Shown here one piece after another: positions 1 to 12,422 of a DNA stretch of 64,000 nucleotides. Source of the stretch: Gigantopelta aegis (Eukaryota; Mollusca; Gastropoda; Neomphalida; Peltospiridae); contig NC_054704.1 of the NCBI RefSeq assembly GCF_016097555.1, positions 93,422,653 through 93,486,652 on the forward strand, given 5' to 3'. The position numbers and the translations under genes are program-made. Under the pieces are notes generated by a model. It did no database searches and had not been told where the DNA came from. It saw only the letters and a program-made list of their open reading frames with translations. Every line of letters starts with the position of its first letter. The stretch's first letter is position 1.

Positions 1-1584
1 TTATAGGATCCCCGTGACAATGATGTTTTATATTACCAAGTTTTATTCTTTTTAAAATTGTTTTGTTTTTTTTATATATATTATATTTCTCTTCTTTTTT
101 TTCAGAAATATTAGTTAGGTTACAGAAAATTAATTTTTAAAAACAATAAATAATAAAATGAATAAAAATTGGTAATATAGAATATTTAATTACAAAATTT
201 GTTAATGACATTGACATAATAGTGATATGAGATGGAACAGAAAAAAATGGCGACATCTAACTAATTTTTTTAATCACCCTTTCAATTTTGTTCGCTTTTC
301 AGATCTTATGGGCAAAGATCCAAAATTGATTCAAATACGATTTTAAAAACTAAAAAAACAGTAGTAGGTGTGAAAATTACCAAATGTTTGACATCCAATA
401 GCCGATGATTAATATGAAATGTGATTGGTCACAGTAATTTACTTTATTGTGGATTGACTTTCACATCAATTTGGAAAATATGATAGATAACTTTCATGAT
501 AAATTTAAATCTGTTGAATCGCTTATACATATTTGGTCAAGTAGAACTTTCACACTGGTGGGATGAAATGAATATTAAAATCTCTTGAAAATTGAATCAT
601 TTATTTTCCTCTCTTCCAAACTGACCCATTAGCCGTATACAATACTTTCAAAAAAACAAATTAAATTGTTATTTGGAAAGGTAAAGCATTATAACATTAA
701 TACAGATGGAGGAATTAAAGTAGCAGAAATCCAAACATTTATTACGGCACAAAACGTGTTTGGGTTAAATGACATTTTAAACCATCATGTTCTTTTAAGT
801 TAATTAAACAGTATTGCAATAAATTTTTAACAATTAAAAAATAAAACAAAAACTATTTTTGTTTTTTTATTTCACCATAAAATACAAAATAGAACTGATT
901 CCTATTGATAAAAATTAAAAGAAAGTTGCCAAATCCCAATAATAATTTGAATCTTAACATAAATTCCAAAGGTATTTAACACTTTATAACATTTTTTAAA
1001 TAAACATTTTATTTAAAATAGGAGGAAGGATTAAATTCGCATATCAATACTGATGACTAGGAAATTTATAAACACAATACTTTTTCTGCACAGACAGTAC
1101 GAAATGAAACTGGTTTCCTTTAAGTCTACTCATAGAGTACTCCTAAAAATTAAGTTTCACTCTGAATAATAATAATAAAAAGAAGAAGAAGAAGAAGAAG
1201 AAGAAGACGAATAAACCTGATACAATATAGTCTAGGCAGTATAGTGAAGGACCCATCACAAATTTCAACTGCATTCAACTCTGTATGTGGTACAAAATGT
1301 AGGATATAAAAAATATTAAAAATGTAGGATACAATACTCAGTAGAACAATTTTACATTTTACATTGACAATATGCTAGCTAAAATAAGTTTGGGGACACT
1401 AGCATTTTAATTTTATGCTTTTGTATTCAAATGGAAAACTAAATTATGAGAATAACTTTAACAGCTACCTAACACTTCAAAACTGTTCCAATATTAATGT
1501 GAATATGATGATGTGTAATATGCTTACAGTACAGGCTCCAATGATGTAACAGTTGATTCATCGGTCCAAAGGCTGGTATGTACA
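1..1584. other. AT-rich intergenic DNA
   Basis: No exon, SINE or element recognised; only a short (GAA)n at about 1180-1207. Confidence 0.6.
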
Positions 1585-2100
1585 GAGTTCGAAATAATTT
1601 TCATTGTCACTCGCTAAAGCTGAAAATTATTTCACTCGGGACATAAAAAATATACGAAATGGAAGCTCGTTTAATATTCTATAAATGCACGGAAATCAGT
1701 TTAAATTAAATGAAACTAATAAAAACCTTGAAAAAAAAACGTCAACAAATTTTGAAAATGCGTCTAGACTTCGTGTCTCCTTTTTTGCCACCGAAGTTAG
1801 TTTGAAATGTGCCTAACTTTAAATAGCGTATTAAATATTGTCGTGCCCGTCATTGGAGAGATATGTAACGGAACATGTTACCTGTTGTTTCATGTGGTCA
1901 GTAAGTTCGTAATATTAATTTGAATTGGTATCAGTGTATGTATTTACAGGATATAAAACAAGCTTCCATTTCGTATCATGTTTATGTCCCGAGTGAAATA
2001 ATTTTTAATTGTCGCGAGCTTTAGAGAGTGACAATAAAATTATTTCACAAGGGACATGTACATGATACTAAATGGTAGCGAGTTTAATATCCTAATTATT
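1585..2100. repeat. Composite inverted repeat containing hairpins H1 and H2
   Basis: H1 (arms 1591-1603 and 1621-1633, GAAATAATTTTCA) with the following 50 bases is a reversed copy of the left side of H2 and its flank (about 1948-2040). A third, partial copy of the outer segment follows at 2050-2092. The roughly 270 bases between have no visible gene. Confidence 0.7.
1985..2056. repeat. Hairpin H2 with CGAG-like tip
   Basis: Arms TGTCCC..GTGAAATAATTTT and their complement, then ATTGTC/GACAAT. The tip at 2015-2028 is CGAG-C-TTTA-G-AGAG. Confidence 0.75.
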
Positions 2101-2371
2101 ACCCATAATCGATCTTAATTTATATCACTCAACTCGTTTGGTTGACATTCCTGTCTGGTTGTAGTGCGCAAATCGATGACGTCGAAGTGTTACGTCCTAC
2201 TTGGCACTTGGCGTATCACTTTGATCTGGTCCAAAATAGTTTTAACCATATAGGTAGTAATAAGTGCTATTACACATGGAACACGTACAGAGTGTCACAG
2301 TGTCTGTGTGGAACGGCATAGTCAAGGGACCTTCTAAAACTTGCATCATAACATCACTTTTTCTGATGTGT

Positions 2372-2474
<103 letters not shown>

Positions 2475-2480
2475 TATACT

Positions 2481-2544
2481 CGTGTCAGGATTATTGTTAC
2501 CCGAGCGAGAGCGAGGGTAGGCCTAATACATGAATCCTGACACG
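2481..2544. repeat. Hairpin H3 with CGAG tip
   Basis: Arms CGTGTCAGGATT (2481-2492) and AATCCTGACACG (2533-2544). The tip at 2502-2515 is CGAG-C-GAGA-G-CGAG, closed by ACC/GGT. A wider imperfect pair (about 2471-2486 and 2569-2586) surrounds it. Confidence 0.8.
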
Positions 2545-2789
2545 ACTTTCGTAAAATCAATACGATTCACACGCGAGTGTAATAATTTCTTTATTATCCT
2601 CATTATCCTAATTATTATATTTATGAATAGCAAGCAAGGATCATGTCAAAACGTTTCAAATGTAACTAGAGAGAGATGACGAAACGACGTCATTTTCCGA
2701 CATGACGTCATTTTGGTGAGCGTTTACACACGTCTAAGACTGGGGAAGCCGTATTAATTTATGACGTCGGTTTCCAAAATCACGTCATT

Positions 2790-3185
2790 TGTTGTAGACA
2801 TGAAATCAGAAAGTCTATGCCAGAGACCATTGAACATCTATTTTATGATTGTTATTATGTTAAAGGATTTTCGGAATATGTTACAAACTGGATATACAAT
2901 ACTGTAGGAGAGTGCATAAATGTAGATACATATATTGTCGTTTTCGTTTTTGGGTCTGGTAAAGAAAACAAATACATTTGTAATATATGGGTTAATTAGT
3001 AACATAAAATATTATATTTATACCATGAAATACAAAAACAAACATTAAACCTGTCTGACTTAAAACCTATAATTAAAGAAAAGATAGAAACTGAAAAATG
3101 TATTATTTAAAAATGGTAATTATAAAAAAAAATTAAGAAACGATGGGAGAAGTGGTATAATTTATTTCATGCAGCATAAAGGCTG
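2790..3185 (+). mobile_element. LINE 3' fragment (C-terminus of reverse-transcriptase ORF)
   Basis: The frame from 2817 reads MPETIEHLFYDC, the zinc-finger-like end of many LINE ORF2 proteins, then diverges. Further on, LSDLKPIIKEKIETEK and KKRWEKWYNLFHA match the usual C-terminal end. Several stops break it, and the 5' part is missing. Confidence 0.7.
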
Positions 3186-3251
3186 ATTAAATTGATAAAA
3201 TATTGAGATATATTTATTTCTAAAATAACTTCTTCGCACTTTCTACTCTTC

Positions 3252-3503
3252 CGAGGCTGAACGTAGCTTAATGGTAAAGTGCTCTTTAATTAATGTGAGT
3301 TCGGCCTGGGATTGATCACCGTCAGTGAGCCCATTGTGCCAGTTTTTGTTCCAGCCGGTGCACCACGACTGGTATTTCAAAGGCTATGGTTAGTGCTATC
3401 CTCTCAAAGACTAACTATCAAAATTACCAAATCTTTGACATCCAATAGCCGATTATTAATAAATTCATGTACATTTATACATTTAAACAAAACAAAACTT
3501 TAA
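3252..3503 (+). mobile_element. SINE, diverged
   Basis: Head ACGTAGCTTAATGGTAAAG, middle CACCACGACTGGTATTTCAA, and tail CCAATAGCCGATTATTAATA. Confidence 0.85.
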
Positions 3504-3688
3504 TATTGCCATTTTATATTCTGAGGACAATAGAATAAAAAACAATTTAAAAAAGAAAGAAAAAGGTTCGAGCCGCTGTCCTTGCCACACACCTCATGAG
3601 TCATCTATCTGTTCAGGACAGCGTCATTAAAACTCGATGCCAGTACACTGTGGCTAAACCACCACCGAGTTTTTCGTTGTTCCTGGCT

Positions 3689-3945
3689 CCCCGTCGGTGG
3701 ACCCATTGGGCTATTTCTCATCCCAGCCAGTGCTCCACAACTGGTGTAACAAAGGTCGTGGTATGTACTATCCTGTCTGTGGGATGGTACATATAAAGAT
3801 CCCTGGCTGCTAATCGAAAAGAGTAGCACATGAAGTGGCGACAGCGGGTTTCCTCTTTCAATATCTGTGTGGTCCTTAACCATATGTCTGACGCCATATA
3901 ACCGTAAATAAAATGTGTTGAGTGCGTCGTTAAATAAAACCTTTT
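3689..3945 (+). mobile_element. SINE, head truncated
   Basis: Begins CCCCGTCGGTGGACCCATTG and ends GTGCGTCGTTAAATAAAACC. Confidence 0.88.
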
Positions 3946-4730
3946 CGCCCTCGTTCCTGGCAGTATTTACAGAATGATGCATCGTCCATTAAGCGGAACC
4001 AAATATTTCGGTCTGCTGGGTTGTCTTTGTACGTGGTGCAGAACTTCATTACCTGATGCTCATTTCAGACACCATCTGGCAACCTTCATATATAATACAT
4101 GCAAAACCGAGCATAACCTGGGTGATTGTTATTCTGAACATTTCTATCCCGCATTCGTGTTTTATTGTCTTATAATTACCACGTCCTCAACGCCGTACAT
4201 TATATTAATTCGATCATTTATATGCCTATGCTTGGATTATTTTAGTTTTGGATTTTGTTGTTAATTATTTGGTTTTATACTATTCACTAAAGACTCTTGT
4301 TTTTCTGACAACATGAAATGAAGTTTTCAATTTGTTTGTATTTCAAAAACTCTTTCTTTTGCTCGCTAGATACCATTTTCTAATGTACTCGTTCATAAAA
4401 ATAGTATTAAACTGAAAGTCGTGTAGTATTCTCTATATAGCACACTTCTAACGTAACTTTAGTTGCTATAGCATCTGCAGGCTTGCGACGACCGCGGCTA
4501 TGATATTGGCATCAATGATCATAACGTGTCACTGTAATTGACATCGCTGAATGTTATTAACCTTGTCGGTGAAGCGATTACAATCGTATTTAACGTTTCC
4601 TATAAAGCACACTTTCTTTACAAACTTATTGCCTTAAATTTTACAACTTATCAGCATACATAATAAATACAAACATACATACATACATACATACATAGAT
4701 ACATAGATACATACACATATATATATATGT

Positions 4731-4783
4731 AATCACTCCCCACCAGTATACTGTACATATCGTGTGTGTGTATGTGTGTGTGT

Positions 4784-4858
<75 letters not shown>

Positions 4859-4917
4859 GCACGCACGCACGCACGCATACACACACGATATGTACAGTAT
4901 ACTGGTGGGGAGTGATT
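4731..4917. repeat. (TG)n tract inside a perfect 42-bp inverted repeat
   Basis: The left arm 4731-4774 (AATCACTCCCCACCAGTATA...) and right arm 4876-4917 are exact inverted copies apart from one extra TG unit. About 100 bases of mostly TG/GCAC repeats lie between. Confidence 0.92.
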
Positions 4918-4934
4918 TTTACATAATATGGTAA

Positions 4935-5600
4935 ATGTCAGAAACACAATTCAAACTTTATATAACCATACACTTTAAAACTAGATTAAATCAAATTATT
5001 TCTTAAATTATTTGCCAGAATTACATATTGCCCAAGGTTATTGAGTTCTTTAATGTTTTTAGTAGTTAGTAGTTGAATTAGTTTAAAAATACTAGGCCGT
5101 CTGTAATAATACGTTTTAATAAATGTTTGTCTCAGATCAGTCTATTGGTATACTGCAGTATAAAATGGAATTCATCTTTGATTTCATTGGAATTACAGAC
5201 AGTGCATAGTCTTTGGGGGGTTTTCCAACATTTTTATATTTATCAAATTCTATATTTAATTTATGAGCACATATTCTAATATTTGCTCAATCTTTTAAAT
5301 AAAGCATCGCTATAGTTTTGTTTCAAATAGGTTGATAAAGACTTCCTTTTGATATTGTTTTTACCCTGCTATAGAATTCCTGTATAAATACATCCCGTAA
5401 TCTCTCTATTATTATAGTAAAAATATCATTATCTAACTTTTCTAAATTCCATATATAACTTAAACCAATCCTGCTGAGTTCCTGTCTGATATTCGTTAAT
5501 CAGTTGTCTTCATAATGCTGCATTTCTACATAAAGAGCCCGTAAAATACAATTATTTATATTACATAATTTAATTCTTAATTTCCTCACTATTTCCATAA
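4935..5600 (-). mobile_element. LINE 3' fragment, minus strand
   Basis: Read on the minus strand it gives KLCNINNCILRALYVEM, YIWNLEKLDNDIFTIIIERL and AHKLNIEFDKYKN, typical of the ORF2 C-terminal region, with several stops and frame changes. It appears to be the same family as the fragment at 2.8 kb. Confidence 0.65.
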
Positions 5601-5766
5601 AAACTATATGGTTCTATTTTTTCCAATGAAGGTCAAGGTCATTTTGACGTTGTTCAAGGTCAGTACCAAAAATTGACAGTGTGAGAGGTGTTTTTTCTTT
5701 AGAGCATTGACATGTAGTATATCGATGGATAGCTTGTGGTGAGTATTGTACAGATAAGTCAATATC

Positions 5767-5768
<2 letters not shown>

Positions 5769-5840
<72 letters not shown>
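5769..5840. repeat. (TA)n microsatellite
   Basis: About 36 uninterrupted TA units. Confidence 0.97.
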
Positions 5841-5842
<2 letters not shown>

Positions 5843-6434
5843 TATACAGGGTCATAAAACATGTTAATTTTTAATTAAATATAGTTTTAAAAAGTTTCTC
5901 TTTTATTCTAAAAAGTTTCTCTTTTATTCTAAAAACATATGCGGATTTAGTTTATATTATGAAATTTATATGTATCCAAATTATATTTGTTTCTTAGGCA
6001 TAATAGGGGAATATATGGCATTTTTATTATGGTGAGCATACTATATTACCTGTCCTCAAATATTATGTATACATTTCAACTGAAAGGTTTCACTCAATAT
6101 TAACATCATCATCCGATCATTGGAGATTTATTCGATGACTGTTGTGGCAGCCATTTTTTTAAAATGGCCACTTTGGCTGCCATGAAAGCCAGTGCAGGTG
6201 TCAGAATTGAAAACATTTATTGTGTTTTACACACTTAATTACATAGAGTTACATATATAAGTCCATTACACATCTTGTAGTTTACTGTTTAATTACAATT
6301 GCATGGGGTTTTGGGTTGTTCTTTTTGTTGTTTGTTTGTTTGTTTAATAGCTAACATTAAAGATTTACATAGTTTAAACAGACTAGTATACATATTTCAA
6401 GGGCAGAATCATAATTATTGCCAAACGGGGTTCT

Positions 6435-7640
6435 TTGGAGAAGGGTTATGACAACCTTGTCTCTTTGGCAAACATTCGCAGGATTCATATTACACTGGTT
6501 AGTACTTACGCCCGATGCACATATTGCAGGCATGAGCCTTGTAGGGCATATGAGTCACATGCACTTGGACTAATGTTTGAATGGTGTGGTGGGGATAAAA
6601 GTGAGATTATTTCGTGGTCTATATTCCATGATAACCATCACCCAGTCAGTACTACCCATGAGGAGAATGCGACCATCATTTCTCTTGTATGGTTTGTTTT
6701 GTTTGTTTGTTTGTTTGTTTTTGTTGTTTTGGGGTTGGGTTGTTTTTGTTGTTTTTTGTTGTGTTTTTTTGTTTTTTGTGGGGGTTTTGTTGTTGTTGTT
6801 TTTTTGTTTTTTGGGGGACGGGGTTGTGACGCAGCCTATTCATCACTCAATGTGTGTGGTGAAGATGGAAATTAATTGGCATTCTGAATCCCACTACCAA
6901 ATGTTCATAATCATCCTGGACCACCTGTTGTATGCCAATAACAAACGGATCGAATGTATATTATGTCCGTTAAGTCATAGTGAGTATCACTTAATTCATT
7001 ATTGTGCTTCTCGCATGCCTTCATATGAATATGACAGCTCTCAATGTGGTAGTAAATCTTCTTGAAGATAGTGAATTAGTGGATATCCTAGTATATATAG
7101 GCTAATGTTGCCTCTTTGGGATTCCTTTCCCAAAACAACCGCTATTGTGCCACATCCTCACCATCCTACAGTAGAAGGTATGTATGGTTTATATTTAATG
7201 TCGGTCTGGTGCAATCACAGAAGTAAATCATGAACCCCATTCCAGTTTTGTTTTCCAGTTCTACAGTTGGAAATAAAAGTAATGCTCTTTCTCTGAACAT
7301 TTGAAAAGCCAACCTTTTTTTATATAAGTATTTTATCATTATTGGTTTCTTGAAACAACACAAACTAGGTGACTGTCGGTCCATTTGCAAGATTTGGTAA
7401 CACTTAATGAATACATTGCTGATGTATATGGTGAATTTTGGCAGGGTGTTTCAAAGTGAAAAGCAACATTATAACCATTCTCTGCGCAGCAACATCAGTG
7501 AAACTGAATATTTTTATAGCCATGGTTTTTAATGCTGGAAACACTTTTCGATAACTGGATGTCCACGTGATGTCTTGAAATCTAGGACCTGAGAGGTATC
7601 TTTCATTGGCCATGTTACTTTGGCTGCTGTGACAAAATGT
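6435..7640. other. Unrecognised reading-frame remnants
   Basis: Minus-strand frames at 7404-7613 (MANERYLSGPRFQDITWTSS) and 7166-7390, and a broken minus frame under 6435-6690, look protein-like (for example LMPAICASGVSTNQCNMNPA). They are split by stops and by a T/G-rich tract at 6690-6820. They may be a decayed mobile-element gene; I do not recognise the family. Confidence 0.35.
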
Positions 7641-7829
7641 TTTTGTTCATTGGTAGGAGCAAGAAAACATACTGGGCCACTGTGAGGCAATAATTTAATA
7701 CAGATGTCTGTGCTTTAACTAGACCGGCATCCTCAGAGCACGGAAAGTGCTTTTAACCGTAATACAGCATGCAAGAAAATGCAGTTAACCATAATTGCCT
7801 TTACCAATTAAATCGACACATGCCTTGCG

Positions 7830-8187
7830 TTTGAGTACCATAGAGCTAGAAAACGTTGGTGTACCAGGCGTTGGGCACTGGTAGGTACTGCCCTTGCGTG
7901 TGCTGTAACCTCACCGTGGTGCAGGGGTGTAACATTCTCTTTGAGAATGGCCAATACAGCACAAAATTGAAGTTTTGAGTAGAATTCAGTATCCGTAAAA
8001 TTCTGTGATATTTGTGTTTTTGCACAGTTCTTTACACTGTTTTTGTTTGGGTCTTGAGTTTTTGTGTTGATGTTGATCATCACTTTATTTATTTGCATTA
8101 CCATAGTTTGACACCCAATAGCCGATGTATTTTTCGTGCTGGGGTGTCGTTAAACATTCAATCATTCATTCATTCATTCATTCATGG
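7830..8187 (+). mobile_element. SINE with a third type of 3' tail
   Basis: The tail TTTGACACCCAATAGCCGAT, then GGGGTGTCGTTAAACATTCA and a (CATT)n run. The head is poorly defined. Confidence 0.6.
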
Positions 8188-8296
8188 TAGGTACTGAGTT
8201 CTCATACCGGTACACCGGATCACAAAGCCATTACACCGACTTCTATCTCACTAACAACTAACCTACTGTCCTGGACAGATAACTCAGACATCTGAG

Positions 8297-8362
<66 letters not shown>

Positions 8363-8385
8363 AGGATAGCGTGATTGAACCGTAA
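8188..8385 (+). mobile_element. SINE family with GGTAGGTACT head, fragment with (TG)n
   Basis: GGTAGGTACTGAGTTC, ACACCGACTTCTATCTCACT and CTACTGTCCTGGACAG match 28105-28270. A (TG)31 tract interrupts it at 8299-8360. Confidence 0.6.
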
Positions 8386-8575
8386 TTTGATATAAGCACG
8401 AAAATAAGTATAAACAAACAATATACATAAATATATACGATTTTGCTGCTGTGTAAACCAAAAACAAATGAAAAGGGGAAACTGAGAAAGGCAAATGGGT
8501 CGACATTTTGTTATTATTAATAAACGGTCGTGTTGTGTTCTAGACTGATGAATCGTCTATTGTCTAAAATTCCAG

Positions 8576-8707
8576 GCGCCTTCTTGGTCCAGTTCCTGTT
8601 CTTTCTCTTGGTCTGTGGTCTGCCAATGTTTTTCCTCGAGGTGACGATCGCCCAGTTCTCTGGAAAAGGACCGACTCGAGTGTGTGACATCTGTCCGCTA
8701 TTAAGAG
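8576..8707 (+). CDS. SLC6 exon, TM2
   Basis: Acceptor TTCCAG and donor GTTAGT bound 132 nt that translate without a stop to a TM2 ending in the family signature FFLEVTIAQFSGKGP. The first two bases complete a glycine codon from an upstream exon (TM1, not found), and the exon ends one base into the next glycine codon. Confidence 0.88.
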
Positions 8708-8933
8708 GTTAGTCGCTGTTCAGGATGGCAAAACCCTCTTGTGACATCCTATATAACAGGTTATTATGCCTGAACCGGGGTACATTCGGGACTTTGGGAA
8801 GATGGGGCAAGACATATTGGGACTACATATACGCGAGGAACATGAAACATAATGCTCTGAACGAGATATACATATACAACATCTTTGTTTACCTCTTGTT
8901 CTCCTTCTCTGACGAATGTTATAGAGATATGTC

Positions 8934-9043
8934 GTATATATTGCTACTAATTATCGTACTGGATATATTGCTACTAATTATCATACTGGATATATTGCTA
9001 CTAATCGTCGTACTGGATATATTGCTACTAATCACCATACTAG
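8934..9043. repeat. 27-bp tandem repeat, four copies
   Basis: Units of TATATTGCTACTAATTATCG + TACTGGA with few changes. The length is a multiple of three, so one frame stays open, but there is no sign of a gene. Confidence 0.85.
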
Positions 9044-9369
9044 ACAGAGCATTCTTCTATTTTGGAAGGACATGCCGCATGCATGTGCGTGTTGCATGTT
9101 GCATGTGATTGTCATATGCTGGACTCAGGCGACTTATTACTTCAGAACATAAAACCTTCTACTACGATAGTAATAAGACTTTTTGGGTACCACTTTAATT
9201 AGTAACTGATAGTACTGGTGATATTTCCAGATATTTCAGTGAATTCCATATACAGTAATAGAAAAAGGAAAAAGGGACAGGAACGATTATTTGTTTAAAA
9301 ACACCTCAGCGTATTTTAAACTAGAACTATTCCGTACATATAATTATTGTAACACTTTCTCGAGAGACA

Positions 9370-9372
9370 GAC

Positions 9373-9423
<51 letters not shown>

Positions 9424-9513
9424 TGAGGAGAGAAAGAAAGAGAGCAATAGGCAGAGAGAGACAGAGAGATAGATACAGACAGAGAGACAGCGAGAGAGAG
9501 ACAGACAGACATA

Positions 9514-9592
<79 letters not shown>
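9370..9592. repeat. (GA)n-rich tract
   Basis: Two long GA runs separated by GACA/GATA variants; in the SLC6 TM2-TM3 intron. Confidence 0.95.
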
Positions 9593-9593
<1 letters not shown>

Positions 9594-9823
9594 GACATAT
9601 TACTAGTCTCCTACCGAGTTCATTGATGGCTATTGCTAAAACAGTCATAAATGTCGTAAAGATCGATTGGTTGGTGGAATGAGTAAGTGAGCGATCGATC
9701 TGTCCATTGAGTGAATGAATGTGCTAATGGTTTAGTGATCTCGTTAGTAAGCTTTCGAGTGAGAGGACGACTTATCGACTGGTTGACTGACTGACTAGAG
9801 CGAGAGGAGAGGGAAGCTGAGAG

Positions 9824-9931
<108 letters not shown>

Positions 9932-10080
9932 CGACCATGAAGTGAAGTAAAATGAAATGGAGCCAAATTTGGAATTATACATTTCCAAAAAGGCACGCCA
10001 TAAGCTGTAGTATATACTATAAAATGATTCCTTCCTGTATTTCGGAAATAATATGGTATGTCGTTTTTTTGTTTTGTTTC

Positions 10081-10088
10081 TGTCTTCT

Positions 10089-10123
<35 letters not shown>

Positions 10124-10133
10124 TTCTCTCTCA
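10081..10133. repeat. (CTT)n microsatellite
   Basis: CTT units with one CCT interruption, adjoining the 37-bp minisatellite. Confidence 0.92.
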
Positions 10134-10680
10134 TGACCATTCAGTAGTGTACTGTATACACTATATTTCATGACCATTCAGTAGTGTACTGTATCCATTA
10201 TATTACATGACCATTCAGTAGTGTACGGTATACACTATATTTCATGACCATTCAGTAGTGTAGTGTATCCACTATATTACACCACCATTCAGTAGTGTAC
10301 TGTATCCACCACCATTCAGTAGTGTACTGTATCCACTATATTACACCACCATTCAGTAGTGTACTGTATACACTATATTACATGACCATTCAGTAGTGTA
10401 CTGTATACACTATATTACATGACCATTCAGTAGTGTACTATATACACTATATTTCATCACCATTCAGTAGTGTACTGTATACACTATATTACAGGACCAT
10501 TCAGTAGTGTACTGTATACACTATATTACATGACCATTCAGTAGTGTACTGTATACACTATATTACAGGACCATTCAGTAGTGTACTGTATACACTATAT
10601 TACATGACCATTCAGTAGTGTACTGTATAAACTATATTTCATCACCATTTAGTAGTGTACTGTATACACTATATTTCATG
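10128..10680. repeat. Roughly 37-bp minisatellite upstream of the SLC6 TM3 exon
   Basis: About 15 copies of a unit around CATGACCATTCAGTAGTGTA + CTGTATACACTATATTT, with some shortened copies near 10280-10320. It ends about 60 bases before the damaged TM3 exon. Confidence 0.93.
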
Positions 10681-10741
10681 AGAGGTTGTTTAGATAGTCG
10701 GTCGGTCGGTCGGTTAATAGATTGATTGGTTGATTTGTCAT

Positions 10742-11080
10742 GGGTTGGATTTTGAATGGTGATGGTGTCTTTCTTGATGTGGATGTATTACAACATGATC
10801 ACCGCCTGGTGCATCTACTACATCGTTCGCTCGTGTAGCGCGTTGCTGCCGTGGACGACGTGCACAAATTGGTGGAACACGGCGCTTTGTAAGGAGGAAA
10901 CAGCACCGACAACATCAAACATCACTAACATCAACTACGTCAATAACTACTCTGATCACTTGACTATGTAACCTTTCCTACTGGTCCTGTGGGCAGCAAC
11001 GTCTCGGGTGAATCTGTTCTCGATGTTGATGCCTGGAAGAACGACACACTTTCATACAATTCCGTGGAGGAATTCTAGCA
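10742..11080 (+). pseudogene. SLC6 exon, TM3 and extracellular loop 2, damaged
   Basis: The frame reads VGF-stop-MVMVSFLMWMYYN, followed by the loop motif LPWTTCTNWWNT with N-glycosylation sequons (NIT, then NVS and NDT in the shifted frame). The TGA at 10753-10755 stands where the family has Ala or Gly. The expected AG acceptor at 10740-10741 reads AT. Around 10950-10975 the homologous frame changes, and the second half continues in another frame to YNSVEEF-stop-Q. That TAG at 11076-11078 stands where the family has Trp. The donor GTGAGT at 11081 is good and its phase fits the next exon. Confidence 0.82.
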
Positions 11081-11557
11081 GTGAGTTTTAAAGGCTGCTT
11101 TCTCTAGAATAATCATCGAGGTCTGTTTCGTACCTACGATGCTTTCTTTCCACAGAATAGCGGGCTGCCAGAATCTCCTTAGTTTTGTTCCGAATATAGA
11201 TATGCACAGGCGTGGAATTCCTCACTAAGTCAACTTTACCAGGATCGAGTGGGGATTAAAGATTTATCCTGAATTTTTTAGCGTGCGTCACTGATGTTGC
11301 CATAATGATTACGTTGCAAATCATTTGTTTTGAAATACCTTCTCTATATGGCCATAATAAATAATAAAATAATATAATTTAATAGTGGAGAATCTTTAAT
11401 GGACGATCAATTATCGATTAACCCACTATCCTGATCAGACAGCTCCGATAGCTGATTACTATGCACTTACACTATACTATCTAGGCCGGTAAGGTTATAT
11501 TGTTTTCATTATTATATCATTTGTGTATATGAAATCCATTTAATCAGACAGTTTCAG

Positions 11558-11690
11558 GTACAACACTCTGCGTATTTCGGGTGGACTGGAGGAGATGGGT
11601 GAGCTACAGTGGCATCTGGTTCTCTGTTTACTGGGGTCGTGGATCATCGTCTTCTTCTGTCTGATACGCGGGGTCAGATCAGTCGGAAAG
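11558..11690 (+). CDS. SLC6 exon, TM4
   Basis: Acceptor TTTCAG and donor GTAAGA bound 133 nt. The product begins YNTLRISGGLEEMGE, a clear match to the segment leading into TM4, and ends RGVRSVGK. A second AG ten bases upstream (acceptor ending at 11547) is out of phase with the previous exon, which decided this start. Confidence 0.88.
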
Positions 11691-11848
11691 GTAAGAACAG
11701 AATGCACGTTTTTTTCTTAAAAATAAAAAAATAAATCACCTGTCATTTTCGGCCTTTGACGGAGATTACTTTTGGGACTTGTCATTGGTTGCTCCACGGT
11801 GATAACCTAATCACCACAGCAATACCATTCAATTAATAAAACACGATA

Positions 11849-11857
<9 letters not shown>

Positions 11858-11937
<80 letters not shown>

Positions 11938-11974
11938 GATATGTAGATATAGATATAGATATAGATATAGATAT

Positions 11975-12013
<39 letters not shown>
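11858..12013. repeat. (TA)n/(GATATA)n microsatellite
   Basis: TA run, a short GATATA block, then TA again, ending at a minus-strand SINE. Confidence 0.95.
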
Positions 12014-12017
<4 letters not shown>

Positions 12018-12168
12018 TATTTTGTTTAACGACACCACTAGAGCACATTGATTTATTAATCATCGGCTATTGGATGTCAAATATTTGGTAATTTCACATA
12101 TACTCTTAGACAGGAAACCCGCTCAAATTTTTTCATTAGTGGCTAGGGAGGCAGGATAGCACATACCG
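12014..12168 (-). mobile_element. SINE fragment
   Basis: TTTGTTTAACGACACCACTA, then TAATCATCGGCTATTGGATG and AGGATAGCACATACCG. It begins directly after the (TA)n tract. Confidence 0.85.
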
Positions 12169-12235
12169 CAATCTGATTTAAATTAGCTCTACTGGTCTAC
12201 CACATGTAATAGTGGAGCTAAGTTTAATTAGATTG
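12169..12235. mobile_element. Short relative of the fold-back element
   Basis: A 67-bp palindrome starts CAATCTGATTTAAATTAGCT and ends TTTAATTAGATTG, the same termini as the element at 24421-25011 with almost no middle. It abuts a minus-strand SINE fragment. Confidence 0.6.
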
Positions 12236-12422
12236 ACTGGTTCTCTAAATAAAATAAAATAAATAAAACATCAAATTTATGTTGGTATACGTAATAACGA
12301 TTGTTTTGGATCTAATGGTTTTTTGGTTTTACATATTTCCCATAAAATGTTTCTACTTTTATAAACAAAAGTATGAGTATATCTGAAGACAGTTGTAGCT
12401 ATACTTAAACAGTTATTCAAAC

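Noticed and set aside
3605-3982. 125-codon minus-strand frame
   Set aside because: Reads through a SINE; no protein family resemblance.
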